NCBI RefSeq assembly: GCF_900116605.1
Contig: NZ_FPBC01000018.1
Location: 20,291 to 84,290, forward strand
Length of the DNA stretch: 64,000 bases
Origin: Pseudomonas marincola
GTDB lineage: Bacteria; Pseudomonadota; Gammaproteobacteria; Pseudomonadales; Pseudomonadaceae
Direction of reading: 5' to 3'
Shown: piece by piece, positions 45,090 to 52,532 of the stretch
How the letters are laid out: every line of letters starts with the position of its first letter
Numbering within the stretch: position 1 is the first letter of the stretch
The notes under the pieces: model-generated
Database searches by the model: none
The model's input: the letters and a program-made list of their open reading frames with translations, nothing else
Told to the model about the DNA's origin: nothing
Made by a program: the position numbers and the translations under genes

Positions 45090-45733
45090 TGCACGACGAA
45101 CTGAATGCTGCCCTGTTGGATGTGCGTCGTGCCTACCGTTTACTAGCTGACTATCAGCGGCGTCAGTTCGAGTTATTGGCCTATATCCGGGACCGTCTTG
45201 GCGCGACAGCCTATTACCAGGAATACGTACATAAACGCCCCGGAGATTTAAGCGGCTTGGAAAACGTGGAGGCATCAGGCCTTCGGTACCTGCCATTTCT
45301 TGGCCTGTCCGCTCTCTGGCTGAAACATTCAGGCCAGGAGCATTACTGGGATTCGCACCGTGCAGGAGACCAGATGTTCGGCGCTTGGGTACGCAGCGAC
45401 ACAGGCTTCGATAACTACCAAGGTAAATTCACCGACGCTCTGCCTGAGTCCACCACAAGCGAATTGGTACTTTCCGTGGTGGTCTGCGATCAACCAGGGC
45501 CTGAGCCGTATAACTGGTATGACCGTGCCTGGCTCGGTATTCCCTATCCAGAAAATGGAACAGTCGGACAAACTGCAGACGTACCCGGATACCGCGTGTA
45601 TGCCAAAAGTATCAATCTTGCAGAGCTGGGCGATCAGGCGGGGGTTAATACCGCCATCGAGCAATGGCGAGTGGAAGCGTCGGATGCTTTAGGCTGCACC
45701 GTCGGGAAAGTCATCGAATCAGCCGTTAGCTAG
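45089..45733 (+). CDS. Unrecognised protein, RM-linked operon
   Basis: About 214 residues, starting at ATG 45089 within the stop of the upstream gene (GGAG six bases before); ATG 45077 is the alternative. No membrane span or signal. Rich in Trp and Tyr, with EPYNWYDRAWLGIPYPENG the most distinctive stretch. Family unknown. Overlap and spacing place it in the hsdM-hsdS operon. Confidence 0.6.
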   Translation: MHDELNAALLDVRRAYRLLADYQRRQFELLAYIRDRLGATAYYQEYVHKRPGDLSGLENVEASGLRYLPFLGLSALWLKHSGQEHYWDSHRAGDQMFGAWVRSDTGFDNYQGKFTDALPESTTSELVLSVVVCDQPGPEPYNWYDRAWLGIPYPENGTVGQTADVPGYRVYAKSINLAELGDQAGVNTAIEQWRVEASDALGCTVGKVIESAVS

Positions 45734-45743
45734 AGAACCCCAC

Positions 45744-46625
45744 ATGGACGTTTTGCAGGTATTCAGCAGTCTGTTTTCACCTTTGTCTCGGCTTGCCGAG
45801 TTGGTACGGAGCCGTATCAACCCAGTACGTAAGCAGGCTATGCGCATTCTTCAGGTCTTCGAGGCACACGGCATTGCGCGAACCCAGGTCAATCGTTTGT
45901 TACCGAAAGAGCTACAGCTTCAGCCCTTCGAACTTTCCGACGCAGACGAGCTGAAAAAAGCTTTCAAGCAGGAGCACATCACTTGGCTGATCGGACACTT
46001 CGCACTGAACGCCGCATGGCTTGAGGGCTCTTCTGACGAAGCAAATCAGCAGATAAACAGCTACAAACACCCACTTGAGTTGCACCAGTGGCTGCTAAGG
46101 CATAAACGTCCAGATCAAGAAAACTACAACTTCCGGCTGCACCTGATCACGGCCGACAACCATTCGATATCACCGAAATCAAATGGCTACTTTGCCGTTA
46201 TCCTCGAAGAACTGTTCGGGGATGATGAGCACCACCAAAGTCGCTTTTATCATTTAAGCCAAGGTGCGCACTTCGACCACGCACCTTGCCTGCTGCACCT
46301 GATGCAAATACTTGCTATTGCCCATCATCACGGTTTCATGATGCGGCGCGCCATTTTACCTCTAACCAACCTCAGGCAGCTCAGCCTGAACCAGGGCCTG
46401 ATCGCTCATTGGCTGGACAAAACAATGCCACACCCACTGGAAGCGGATCATGAGTTTTGGGGGCATTTCTCAGGTGATTCACCCTGGCTGGAAGAACTCC
46501 GTCAAGACGCCGAAACTAGCCTTACCCAAGCTGGCATGACTGATGTTGTAGCGACGATCCAATGCGACCGCCACCGCTTTGCACGCCCGAGCACTGTGGC
46601 TGCGCTCACCCAAGTGGAGCAGTGA
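45744..46625 (+). CDS. Unrecognised protein, RM-linked operon
   Basis: A 293-residue protein ten bases after its neighbour. The N-terminus is amphipathic and basic, the middle is His-rich (SQGAHFDHAPCLLHLMQILAIAHHHG split across about residues 170-195), with no obvious catalytic motif. I do not recognise it. It is the last gene of the run that begins at hsdM. Confidence 0.55.
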   Translation: MDVLQVFSSLFSPLSRLAELVRSRINPVRKQAMRILQVFEAHGIARTQVNRLLPKELQLQPFELSDADELKKAFKQEHITWLIGHFALNAAWLEGSSDEANQQINSYKHPLELHQWLLRHKRPDQENYNFRLHLITADNHSISPKSNGYFAVILEELFGDDEHHQSRFYHLSQGAHFDHAPCLLHLMQILAIAHHHGFMMRRAILPLTNLRQLSLNQGLIAHWLDKTMPHPLEADHEFWGHFSGDSPWLEELRQDAETSLTQAGMTDVVATIQCDRHRFARPSTVAALTQVEQ

Positions 46626-46664
46626 TGGATGAGCTTGGTTGAGTACAACGTCAAGGACGCAGAC

Positions 46665-46708
46665 CTGCAATACTATCGTGCCATTACGCTAAATTTCGGT
46701 ACTATCTG
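46665..46708. repeat. 44-base element, copy 1
   Basis: About four fifths of 44 positions match 59518-59561, ending in the block AATTTCGGTACTATC. Each copy carries two TACTATC-like boxes 29 bases apart. Both copies lie upstream of nuclease-fold genes. Confidence 0.6.
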
Positions 46709-46727
46709 AGACCAATTAGAAGGTGCT

Positions 46728-46937
46728 ATGAACAACCCGCGCTACGTCGAAGGATTGCAATAAGGAGACACATTTAGACATCTACGGTTATTGGACGATT
46801 CACACCGCAATGAGCTGATGGCCCTCTGCGACCAACTGAACACCCGCATAACCCACATCAGTCAACTCAATGAGCAACTGGACAGCACCCTAGTCGGTCA
46901 GCCAGAAACTCAGTGCGACACCCTCAAGACTTTCTAA
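46728..46937 (+). pseudogene. Small ORF interrupted by an in-frame TAA
   Basis: ATG 46728 opens MNNPRYVEGLQ, then TAA, then 57 more open codons in the same frame (GDTFRHLRLL... to LKTF, TAA at 46935). The downstream part looks like a short coiled coil (NTRITHISQLNEQLDSTL). An AAGGAG sits at the internal stop, but no start codon follows at the right distance. Either a decayed gene or a sequence error. Confidence 0.4.
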
Positions 46938-46951
46938 GTTAAGGACAACCC

Positions 46952-48043
46952 ATGCCCATCAGGACGCAAATCTGGACGGTAGCCGGCCAACCCAGCCAAT
47001 TGCATGAGTGCATCCTGCCCAGCGAGCAGTTGCTGGAAGACATGATCGTCAGTTCCCCACGGCTGCTGTCGGAAGAGTGGATGCTGATCGGCCGTCAGGA
47101 AAGCACCGGGCTGGGCGGCCGGATCGATCTGCTGGCCATCGCACCGGATGCCTCCCTGGTGTTGATCGAACTCAAGCGTGACCGCACACCGCGTGATGTG
47201 GTGGCGCAGGCGCTGGATTATGCCTCGTGGGTAGAAAAACTGGCCGCCGAGGATATTGCCGCCATCTACAAACGCTACCGCCAGAACGCGGATTTAGCGG
47301 CGGACTTTCAGGCCTACTTTGGTCTGCCGCTAGACGAGGAGGCGCTCAACCAGAGCCATCAGATCATCATCGTCGCGTCCGGGTTGGATGCCAGCACCGA
47401 GCGCATCGTCGCGTACCTCAGCGAGCGCGATATCGCCATCAACGTACTGTGTTTTCAGGTGTTCCAGCAGGATACGCAACAGCTGATCAGCCGCTCCTGG
47501 CTGCTCGACCCGATTGAAACCCAGGCCAATGCCAGCAACACCCGCAGCGACGGCCCGAGTGAGCCGTGGAATGGTGAGTTCTATTGTTCGTTTGGCGACC
47601 TCGAACAGCGCTCCTGGGCCGATGCCGTAGAGTACGGCTTTATTTGTGGGGGCGGCGGCACCTGGTACAGCAACAGCCTGAAGATGCTCGCGCCCGGCGA
47701 CCGAGTGTGGGTCAACATTCCCCAGCAGGGCTATGTCGGCGTCGGCCGTATCACCGGTTTGGCCACCTCCGCAGTGGACTTCACAGTAAAACAGAACGGT
47801 GTCGAAGTGCCGGTACTTCAAGCAGCTACACGCGGCACCTACCATGCAGAGCAAATCAACGATCCGGCGAACTGCGAATACTTCGTGGCGGTGGAATGGC
47901 TGCAGACCGTGCCGGTTGAACAGGCCATAAAAGAAGTCGGCCTGTTCGGCAACCAAAACACCATCTGCCGCCCTACTACACCCAAGTGGCGCTGGACGAT
48001 AGAGCGCCTGAAAGCGCGCTTGCCTCAATTCGACAAAACCTAA
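46952..48043 (+). CDS. NucS-like nuclease domain fused to an EVE/PUA-like domain
   Basis: A 363-residue protein. Residues about 50-75 (GGRIDLLAIAPDASLVLIEL, then KRD) carry the D-x(n)-ExK core typical of NucS/DUF91 nucleases. The C-terminal half (about 205-340; GDRVWVNIPQQGYVGVGRITG) resembles EVE/PUA-like domains that read modified bases. Together these suggest a modification-dependent nuclease. It begins after a decayed small ORF. The 44-base shared element lies about 245 bases upstream. Confidence 0.6.
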   Translation: MPIRTQIWTVAGQPSQLHECILPSEQLLEDMIVSSPRLLSEEWMLIGRQESTGLGGRIDLLAIAPDASLVLIELKRDRTPRDVVAQALDYASWVEKLAAEDIAAIYKRYRQNADLAADFQAYFGLPLDEEALNQSHQIIIVASGLDASTERIVAYLSERDIAINVLCFQVFQQDTQQLISRSWLLDPIETQANASNTRSDGPSEPWNGEFYCSFGDLEQRSWADAVEYGFICGGGGTWYSNSLKMLAPGDRVWVNIPQQGYVGVGRITGLATSAVDFTVKQNGVEVPVLQAATRGTYHAEQINDPANCEYFVAVEWLQTVPVEQAIKEVGLFGNQNTICRPTTPKWRWTIERLKARLPQFDKT

Positions 48044-48045
48044 TA

Positions 48046-48060
48046 CGCACTGCCTGCGTA
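48046..48060 (+). terminator. Short hairpin after the NucS-like gene
   Basis: ACGCA-CTGCC-TGCGT, 5-bp stem right after the stop codon; weak and without a T run. Confidence 0.3.
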
Positions 48061-48095
48061 ATGTATGAAGTATTGATTGGAAAGGATGCCTGATT

Positions 48096-48599
48096 GTGGC
48101 TAAGCCCCCTGTTTCACTATTGGTAGTTCTTGATTCCGGCCTGACCTACGGGCTGCAAAAACTGCTGCTGTTCATGCTGGTCTCTCTCTTGCCCATATTA
48201 GGCGTGATTGGACTTTTTTTCGCATACGAAAGCTGCTTCGAGTACGGCCGGGGAATATTCGAGTTGTCGCGCTTTGAAATCATCGCCTTCGTACTGTTTA
48301 TCGCTCTGGAGCGACGTTTCGCTTATTACTGTCGGCTTTTTGACTACAGCTTCTGGCAGGGGCTAATCAAGTTGTTCAGCGTACTGGGCGTTGCCTCATT
48401 AATCGTCGGCGTTGGTGCTTTGCTAAGTAAGGCGCTTACTTCGGCGATTGAACCTAACTTGCTGCAACCTCTTTGGTTGATCACCTACCTGCTGGCCTTG
48501 TACCTATGCCCCCCAGCTGCACTTATCGACCATGCGACGCAGAACAATTCTCGTGTTGAGCCTACGTTAAATACATCTGACAAGGAGTCCAAGTCGTGA
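48096..48599 (+). CDS. Predicted membrane protein, unrecognised
   Basis: A 167-residue protein starting at GTG 48096 with AAGGA upstream. Four hydrophobic segments (about 22-45, 60-75, 90-115, 125-148) indicate an inner-membrane protein. Its stop overlaps the start of the exported protein that follows. Function unknown; it may partner that protein. Confidence 0.55.
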   Translation: MAKPPVSLLVVLDSGLTYGLQKLLLFMLVSLLPILGVIGLFFAYESCFEYGRGIFELSRFEIIAFVLFIALERRFAYYCRLFDYSFWQGLIKLFSVLGVASLIVGVGALLSKALTSAIEPNLLQPLWLITYLLALYLCPPAALIDHATQNNSRVEPTLNTSDKESKS

Positions 48600-48970
48600 T
48601 GCTACGGTATGTCCCCATTCTGCTTCTGCTCCCTGCCTGCGTAATGGCCAAGCCAGCTGAGCCTGAATCGGTCAAACTCGTCAACGCCTGCAAGGAGCTG
48701 GTTGCCATGTACGATCGCGACGGTCAGGAGAACAAATTGGTCAGCTGGTTTGGCTCAGTTTCTGAAGGCATGCAAGCAGGCTACTGCCGAGGCGTAATCG
48801 TTGAGTTTCGGCGCAATGATGCATTACGAATTGCAGAGCAATGGTCAAACCGCCAGAGCTGTGACGAGCCTGATTGGTTCAGCCAGGCTCAAAAGGTTGC
48901 CAGTTACTCAATAGACTCTGTCAGTCAGCATTCAGTTGATCGGTTACTGGAAGCATCTTGTGGCCGCTAA
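48596..48970 (+). CDS. Small exported protein, Rap1a-like
   Basis: A 124-residue protein with a signal peptide (cleaved near VMA-KPA). Paired Cys residues and GYCRGVIVEF resemble the Rap1a/Tai immunity family of type VI secretion, though the match is by eye only. GTG 48596 and ATG 48599 are both usable starts; AAGGAG lies upstream. It could be an immunity or envelope-stress protein. Confidence 0.5.
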   Translation: MMLRYVPILLLLPACVMAKPAEPESVKLVNACKELVAMYDRDGQENKLVSWFGSVSEGMQAGYCRGVIVEFRRNDALRIAEQWSNRQSCDEPDWFSQAQKVASYSIDSVSQHSVDRLLEASCGR

Positions 48971-49655
48971 CCGCTGGATCACGCTGCAACAAGCCGTTGG
49001 TGATCCGCTTGGCATCCCATTAGCCAGGCATCCCTCATTGCGCAATGCCGTCAATACGCTGGTTAAGGCTTTGGCTAAGGCAGAACTGATAACGCTTCAG
49101 CAGGATCGTTTTGAATACAGTGCCAGCGAGAAAAAGAGGTTGAGTCTTAACGCGGCGGATCGCACTTGTCTGGTGAACGCCGTACTCCTGCAGGGTGTGT
49201 TCGCAGAGCCAAAGATAGTTATCAAGCTGTTCACAGACTCCGCGATGCGGGTCACTTATTCCGCCTGGGCGAAAACGCTACTGATCGACCAGCAGAGTAA
49301 AGCCGGCCAAGGGTTCCTTCCTTCCCGATTGATCGGTTTCCTGGACATTCTGGCGGGAAACGACGATCTGAAAACCGAACTGCTGCCCAACCCTTTTTCC
49401 GACACATTGCCGCAAATGGGTATTGGCCCGACTCACTGCACAAGCCTTCTGCACTTAGCCGCCGTTCAGGCGGCGGCCTTGTCTCAGGGGTATATCATGA
49501 TGGCATACTACTTGAACGGTGATATTGAGAAGGCCTACCAGGCTGCCTTAGAGGTCAGGGGTGCCGCACCTGCACTTGAGCAATATCGTGATCTGATTAT
49601 TCGCGACTATCGCGACTCAAGAGCAGTGAAGGCGTTGCTCGACGATTGGCGATAA
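48960..49655 (+). CDS. Unrecognised cytosolic protein
   Basis: About 231 residues from GTG 48960, with GGAAG seven bases upstream; the TTG at 48936 gives a longer version. It overlaps the previous gene. Mostly helical; the N-terminal part (residues about 1-60) could be a small helix-turn-helix. Conserved family not recognised. Confidence 0.5.
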   Translation: MAANRWITLQQAVGDPLGIPLARHPSLRNAVNTLVKALAKAELITLQQDRFEYSASEKKRLSLNAADRTCLVNAVLLQGVFAEPKIVIKLFTDSAMRVTYSAWAKTLLIDQQSKAGQGFLPSRLIGFLDILAGNDDLKTELLPNPFSDTLPQMGIGPTHCTSLLHLAAVQAAALSQGYIMMAYYLNGDIEKAYQAALEVRGAAPALEQYRDLIIRDYRDSRAVKALLDDWR

Positions 49656-49664
49656 ACGGTCTTT

Positions 49665-49681
49665 TGTGTGGAATCCACACA
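49665..49681. promoter_or_regulatory. TGTGTGG/CCACACA dyad
   Basis: TGTGTGG-AAT-CCACACA lies 36 bases before the next start. It may be an operator for the two-gene module 49717-51822, or a hairpin at the end of the gene before. Confidence 0.35.
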
Positions 49682-49716
49682 TCGAAACTGGCTCCGTCAT
49701 TACAGAGGAGCCCGTC

Positions 49717-50106
49717 ATGACAAACCTTCAACAACTTCCCTTCGATCCCGCTATCGAGCAATTGGATCTATTTGCTCTGCACTCCGCACCCCAGGCGCAA
49801 TACCCGGACTGGGCCAGTGCCGAGTTGGAGTACCGCCGCTTTCTTAACCTGAAGAAGCACTACCCCAATCAACTGCTGATGCCAACTGGTGCAGCCTGGC
49901 AGTTGTGGCAAGCTCACATTCTGGATACCCGTCGTTACCGCAGCGATTGCGAGCGCCTGTTTAGCCGCTTTATCGATCACTTCCCCTACCTTGGTCATGA
50001 CAATGCAGCTGACCGGCGCGAAAGGCATTTTGCCGAACAGCTTTATCAGGGACTGCATGCCCGGCACTACCCTGCGCCAGCCGTTGCTTTGGCATTGAGC
50101 GACTGA
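49717..50106 (+). CDS. Short protein with a HILDT-type motif
   Basis: A 129-residue protein from ATG 49717 with GAGGAG upstream. WQAHILDTRRYRSDCERLF and FIDHFPYLG resemble the HILDT/DC/HHxPY(F/L)G pattern of glycine-rich-domain-containing proteins (a plant and bacterial family), but the Gly-rich part is missing. Function is unknown. It is co-directional with the metallo-hydrolase. Confidence 0.5.
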   Translation: MTNLQQLPFDPAIEQLDLFALHSAPQAQYPDWASAELEYRRFLNLKKHYPNQLLMPTGAAWQLWQAHILDTRRYRSDCERLFSRFIDHFPYLGHDNAADRRERHFAEQLYQGLHARHYPAPAVALALSD

Positions 50107-50205
50107 GCTTCATCACGCTTCGCCAAACCTAGAAAATTTATTTCAGACAGCTCGGCTGAGTGCCCAAGAGCAGCGCCTGCTGTCGCTCCATGAAAGGAAA
50201 TAGTC

Positions 50206-51822
50206 ATGTTGAAAATCAAATTTGTTGGCGCAATCGAAGGTGTCAGTGGCTCGTGCACTTGGCTGCACCACACCGACTCTGACACTCAGTTCCTAGTTGA
50301 CTGTGGCATGCACCAAGGCGATGAGCGTGAGGAGTGGGCTAATAGCCAAGCGTTTCCCTTCCAGGCTGCACGCCTCAAATATGTACTGCTCACTCATGCC
50401 CACATTGATCACTGTGGCCTATTGCCCCGGCTGGTACGTGAGGGATTTAGCGGATTGGTATATGCCACCCGCGCAACCCGTGAACTCACAGAACTGATGC
50501 TGCTGGACGCAGCACGGGTAAGCGGCATGTTTACTGGGCAAGAGGTAAAGCAGATTCGCTGGAGCGTTCTGGATGATGACCTCGGTTTCAAATGGGGTCG
50601 CAGCATCCGCTTGGCCGAAGGTATCTGGATGTCTTACTTGCGCAGCAGCCACATCCTGGGGGCCTGCTTGATCAGTATTGGCTGGAAGGTGGATGAGAGT
50701 AATCGCTCTATCTGCTTCAGCGGTGATGTGGGTTGCCAGACGGATCATAACGCCTACCTGCCGTTGATGAAGAGCGGCCAAAATCCGTTTGCCGATACGG
50801 ACTACATCGTTGTTGAGTCCACCTACGGTGGCCGGCTGCGGGCACATGAGCATCAGGATTCGCAACTACGCCTGGCACGTCTGGCTGAAGTCATCGCCCA
50901 CACCCTATTCGTTAAGGGCGGCAAGGTCTTGATCCCAGCCTTCTCGCTGCACCGTGCTCAGGAATTACTGATGGACGTCTTGCACTGGATGAAAGTTAAC
51001 CTTCCAGCCAGCAGACACGCACTTGCGCATGACCGCAATGATCGGCCAGTCACTGCCAATGTTCATGCGCCGCTGGGCCATGCGGTTACACAAGTGTATG
51101 CAAAGCATCTGTGCAGCACGTCACCTAACGGGAAATTCAAATACCTGAATACTGAACTCTGTGAGTCGCTGGAAATGCACGCCGATGAAATTCAAGCCAT
51201 GTTGCAGCGTCTGGTCGAGCACGGCCGCTTCAAAGCATGCGACAGGGGCTATCTGAACATGACAAAGCCCAAGCAGCCCTCAAACTTTGATGCCGATATT
51301 GTCATCGCCAGCGCCGGCATGTGCGACAACGGACCAGTGGTGAGCTACCTGGGGCGCTGGGGTGACGATTCACGCAACACTGTGATTATCACGGGCTACC
51401 AGTCTACCGGTAGCAAAGGTGCCGAGCTGATGCAGCGTGCTACAGCATCCCCTGCACCCATAGATAGCCTGTCACCTGGCCAGGCAGAGGTGATTGATAT
51501 GTCGCCGTATTACTCAGCCCATGCCGATCAACAAATGCTGCTGGATTTCCTGTTCCGTACCGACGGGTTTGGCTGCCATAAGGCCGCGACTCTACTCATC
51601 AATCACGGCAACCCGGCAAGCAAGTACGAACTGCGCAAAGCCGTGCATATGCGCTCGGACAATCGAAAGAAAAATGATCGCCATATCAAAGAAGTGAGAA
51701 TCGCAGATGCCCGCTGGCTCAACTTAGACAATGGCGAGGTGATTGAGCAAAGCCACTCAGAGCAAGCACTGCTCAGGGAACTTGAGGCTTTACGGCGGCA
51801 GGTTGAGCTTCTCACTGAGTAG
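50206..51822 (+). CDS. Beta-CASP metallo-beta-lactamase-fold RNA hydrolase
   Basis: A 538-residue protein of the RNase J/CPSF73-like class. Metal motif THAHIDHCG (HxHxDH) at residues about 64-72, SGDVG near 173, the beta-CASP segments PAFSLHRAQELL (about 244) and IASAGMCDNGP (about 366), and the C-terminal YSAHADQQ. The C-terminus is a basic coiled coil (about 495-535). It would process or degrade RNA. AAAGGA precedes the start. Such enzymes in islands can act in RNA-based defence, but no partner is established here. Confidence 0.8.
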   Translation: MLKIKFVGAIEGVSGSCTWLHHTDSDTQFLVDCGMHQGDEREEWANSQAFPFQAARLKYVLLTHAHIDHCGLLPRLVREGFSGLVYATRATRELTELMLLDAARVSGMFTGQEVKQIRWSVLDDDLGFKWGRSIRLAEGIWMSYLRSSHILGACLISIGWKVDESNRSICFSGDVGCQTDHNAYLPLMKSGQNPFADTDYIVVESTYGGRLRAHEHQDSQLRLARLAEVIAHTLFVKGGKVLIPAFSLHRAQELLMDVLHWMKVNLPASRHALAHDRNDRPVTANVHAPLGHAVTQVYAKHLCSTSPNGKFKYLNTELCESLEMHADEIQAMLQRLVEHGRFKACDRGYLNMTKPKQPSNFDADIVIASAGMCDNGPVVSYLGRWGDDSRNTVIITGYQSTGSKGAELMQRATASPAPIDSLSPGQAEVIDMSPYYSAHADQQMLLDFLFRTDGFGCHKAATLLINHGNPASKYELRKAVHMRSDNRKKNDRHIKEVRIADARWLNLDNGEVIEQSHSEQALLRELEALRRQVELLTE

Positions 51823-51848
51823 CTCACGATCACGCAATAATTGACTAT

Positions 51849-51873
51849 GACAGGCTCTGAATCTGAGCCTGTC
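51849..51873 (+). terminator. Terminator after the beta-CASP gene
   Basis: GACAGGCTC-N7-GAGCCTGTC, a perfect 9-bp stem 27 bases after the stop. The T run is weak. Confidence 0.5.
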
Positions 51874-52047
51874 GTACTTATAGGTAAAGTAGGCACTTAT
51901 CAACGTGACGGCTTGACTGCTCTCGTGACCCAGACCTATCCCAAGCCCTTGAAAAGCTACCAGGAACAACTCGACAAGCTAATCACTCGCGGCATGACCG
52001 ACACGGACCATGCAAGGCTGGCTGAGCAAGCATGCTACTGTGCATGA

Positions 52048-52331
52048 ATCAGCACCTGATGGAGATCATCAACCCCTAATCAGGCTGGGACCCACGGCTG
52101 AAAGCATTGCTGGCATGCTATCAACAGGATGAATTGCATCAGCCAGCCTGCCCGCCTAAAACCCAAACGATCACCGCTCAACGGTACAGAAGAAAGTACA
52201 TTAACAGTACAGTGCTCCGCTTCTGTAGATTCCAGTAAATTCCGCCAAACCCTTTTAGGACGGTACTTTCAGCTAACTGTACCTACACTTAGTTACATAC
52301 GATTCTACTGGGCTCAACCCATTCATAGGCA
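52048..52331. other. Inner end region of island 1 without a supported gene
   Basis: About 280 bases before the second att copy. GTAC motifs occur in mixed form: GGTACAG 52183, AGTACA 52195, CAGTACAG 52205, GGTAC 52262 and CTGTACC 52277. These match the motif upstream of int and may be integrase or excisionase sites. A 66-codon frame at 51847-52047 starts inside the terminator, so I do not support it. Confidence 0.45.
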
Positions 52332-52377
52332 ACTCATAATCCTTTGGTCCACGGTTCGAGTCCGTGTGGGCCCACCA
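52332..52377. repeat. att core, second copy (attR of island 1)
   Basis: Exact 46-base copy of the tRNA 3' end at 31286-31331. It ends in CCACCA. The tRNA 5' half is absent, so this is not a gene. Confidence 0.9.
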
Positions 52378-52503
52378 AATTTAAAGCCGCGCACTGCGCG
52401 GCTTTTTCATGCCTGCCGGAAAAACCTCTAAACAGCCTCATAAGTCCAAAGGTACAAACTCAGTACAGTACCGGTACAGCGGCGCGCTTTTGGAGCAGGC
52501 ACT
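52378..52503. repeat. Degenerate copy of the integrase leader
   Basis: The terminator hairpin, AGTCCAAAGGTACA, GTACAG and TTTGGAGCA elements that precede int (31332-31450) recur here in the same order with substitutions. The integrase gene itself is missing; xdhC follows. This points to the left end of a second element. Confidence 0.7.
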
Positions 52504-52532
52504 CGGAAAGCTCTGGGAAGGCACCGGATTTT

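Larger units (their letters stand above)
31286..52377. mobile_element. tRNA-integrated genomic island 1
   Basis: About 21 kb bounded by 46-base direct repeats of the tRNA 3' end. It holds an integrase, an AlpA-like regulator, a type I RM system with an Abi gene, and accessory genes of unknown function. I see no relaxase, coupling protein, secretion or phage structural gene, so it is probably mobilised by a helper or moves only by excision and DNA transfer. Confidence 0.85.

Noticed and set aside
51847..52047. 66-codon frame after the beta-CASP gene
   Set aside because: Its start lies in the terminator hairpin and no ribosome site is visible.
52332..52377. Second tRNA gene
   Set aside because: Only the 3' half is present; there is no 5' acceptor or D arm.
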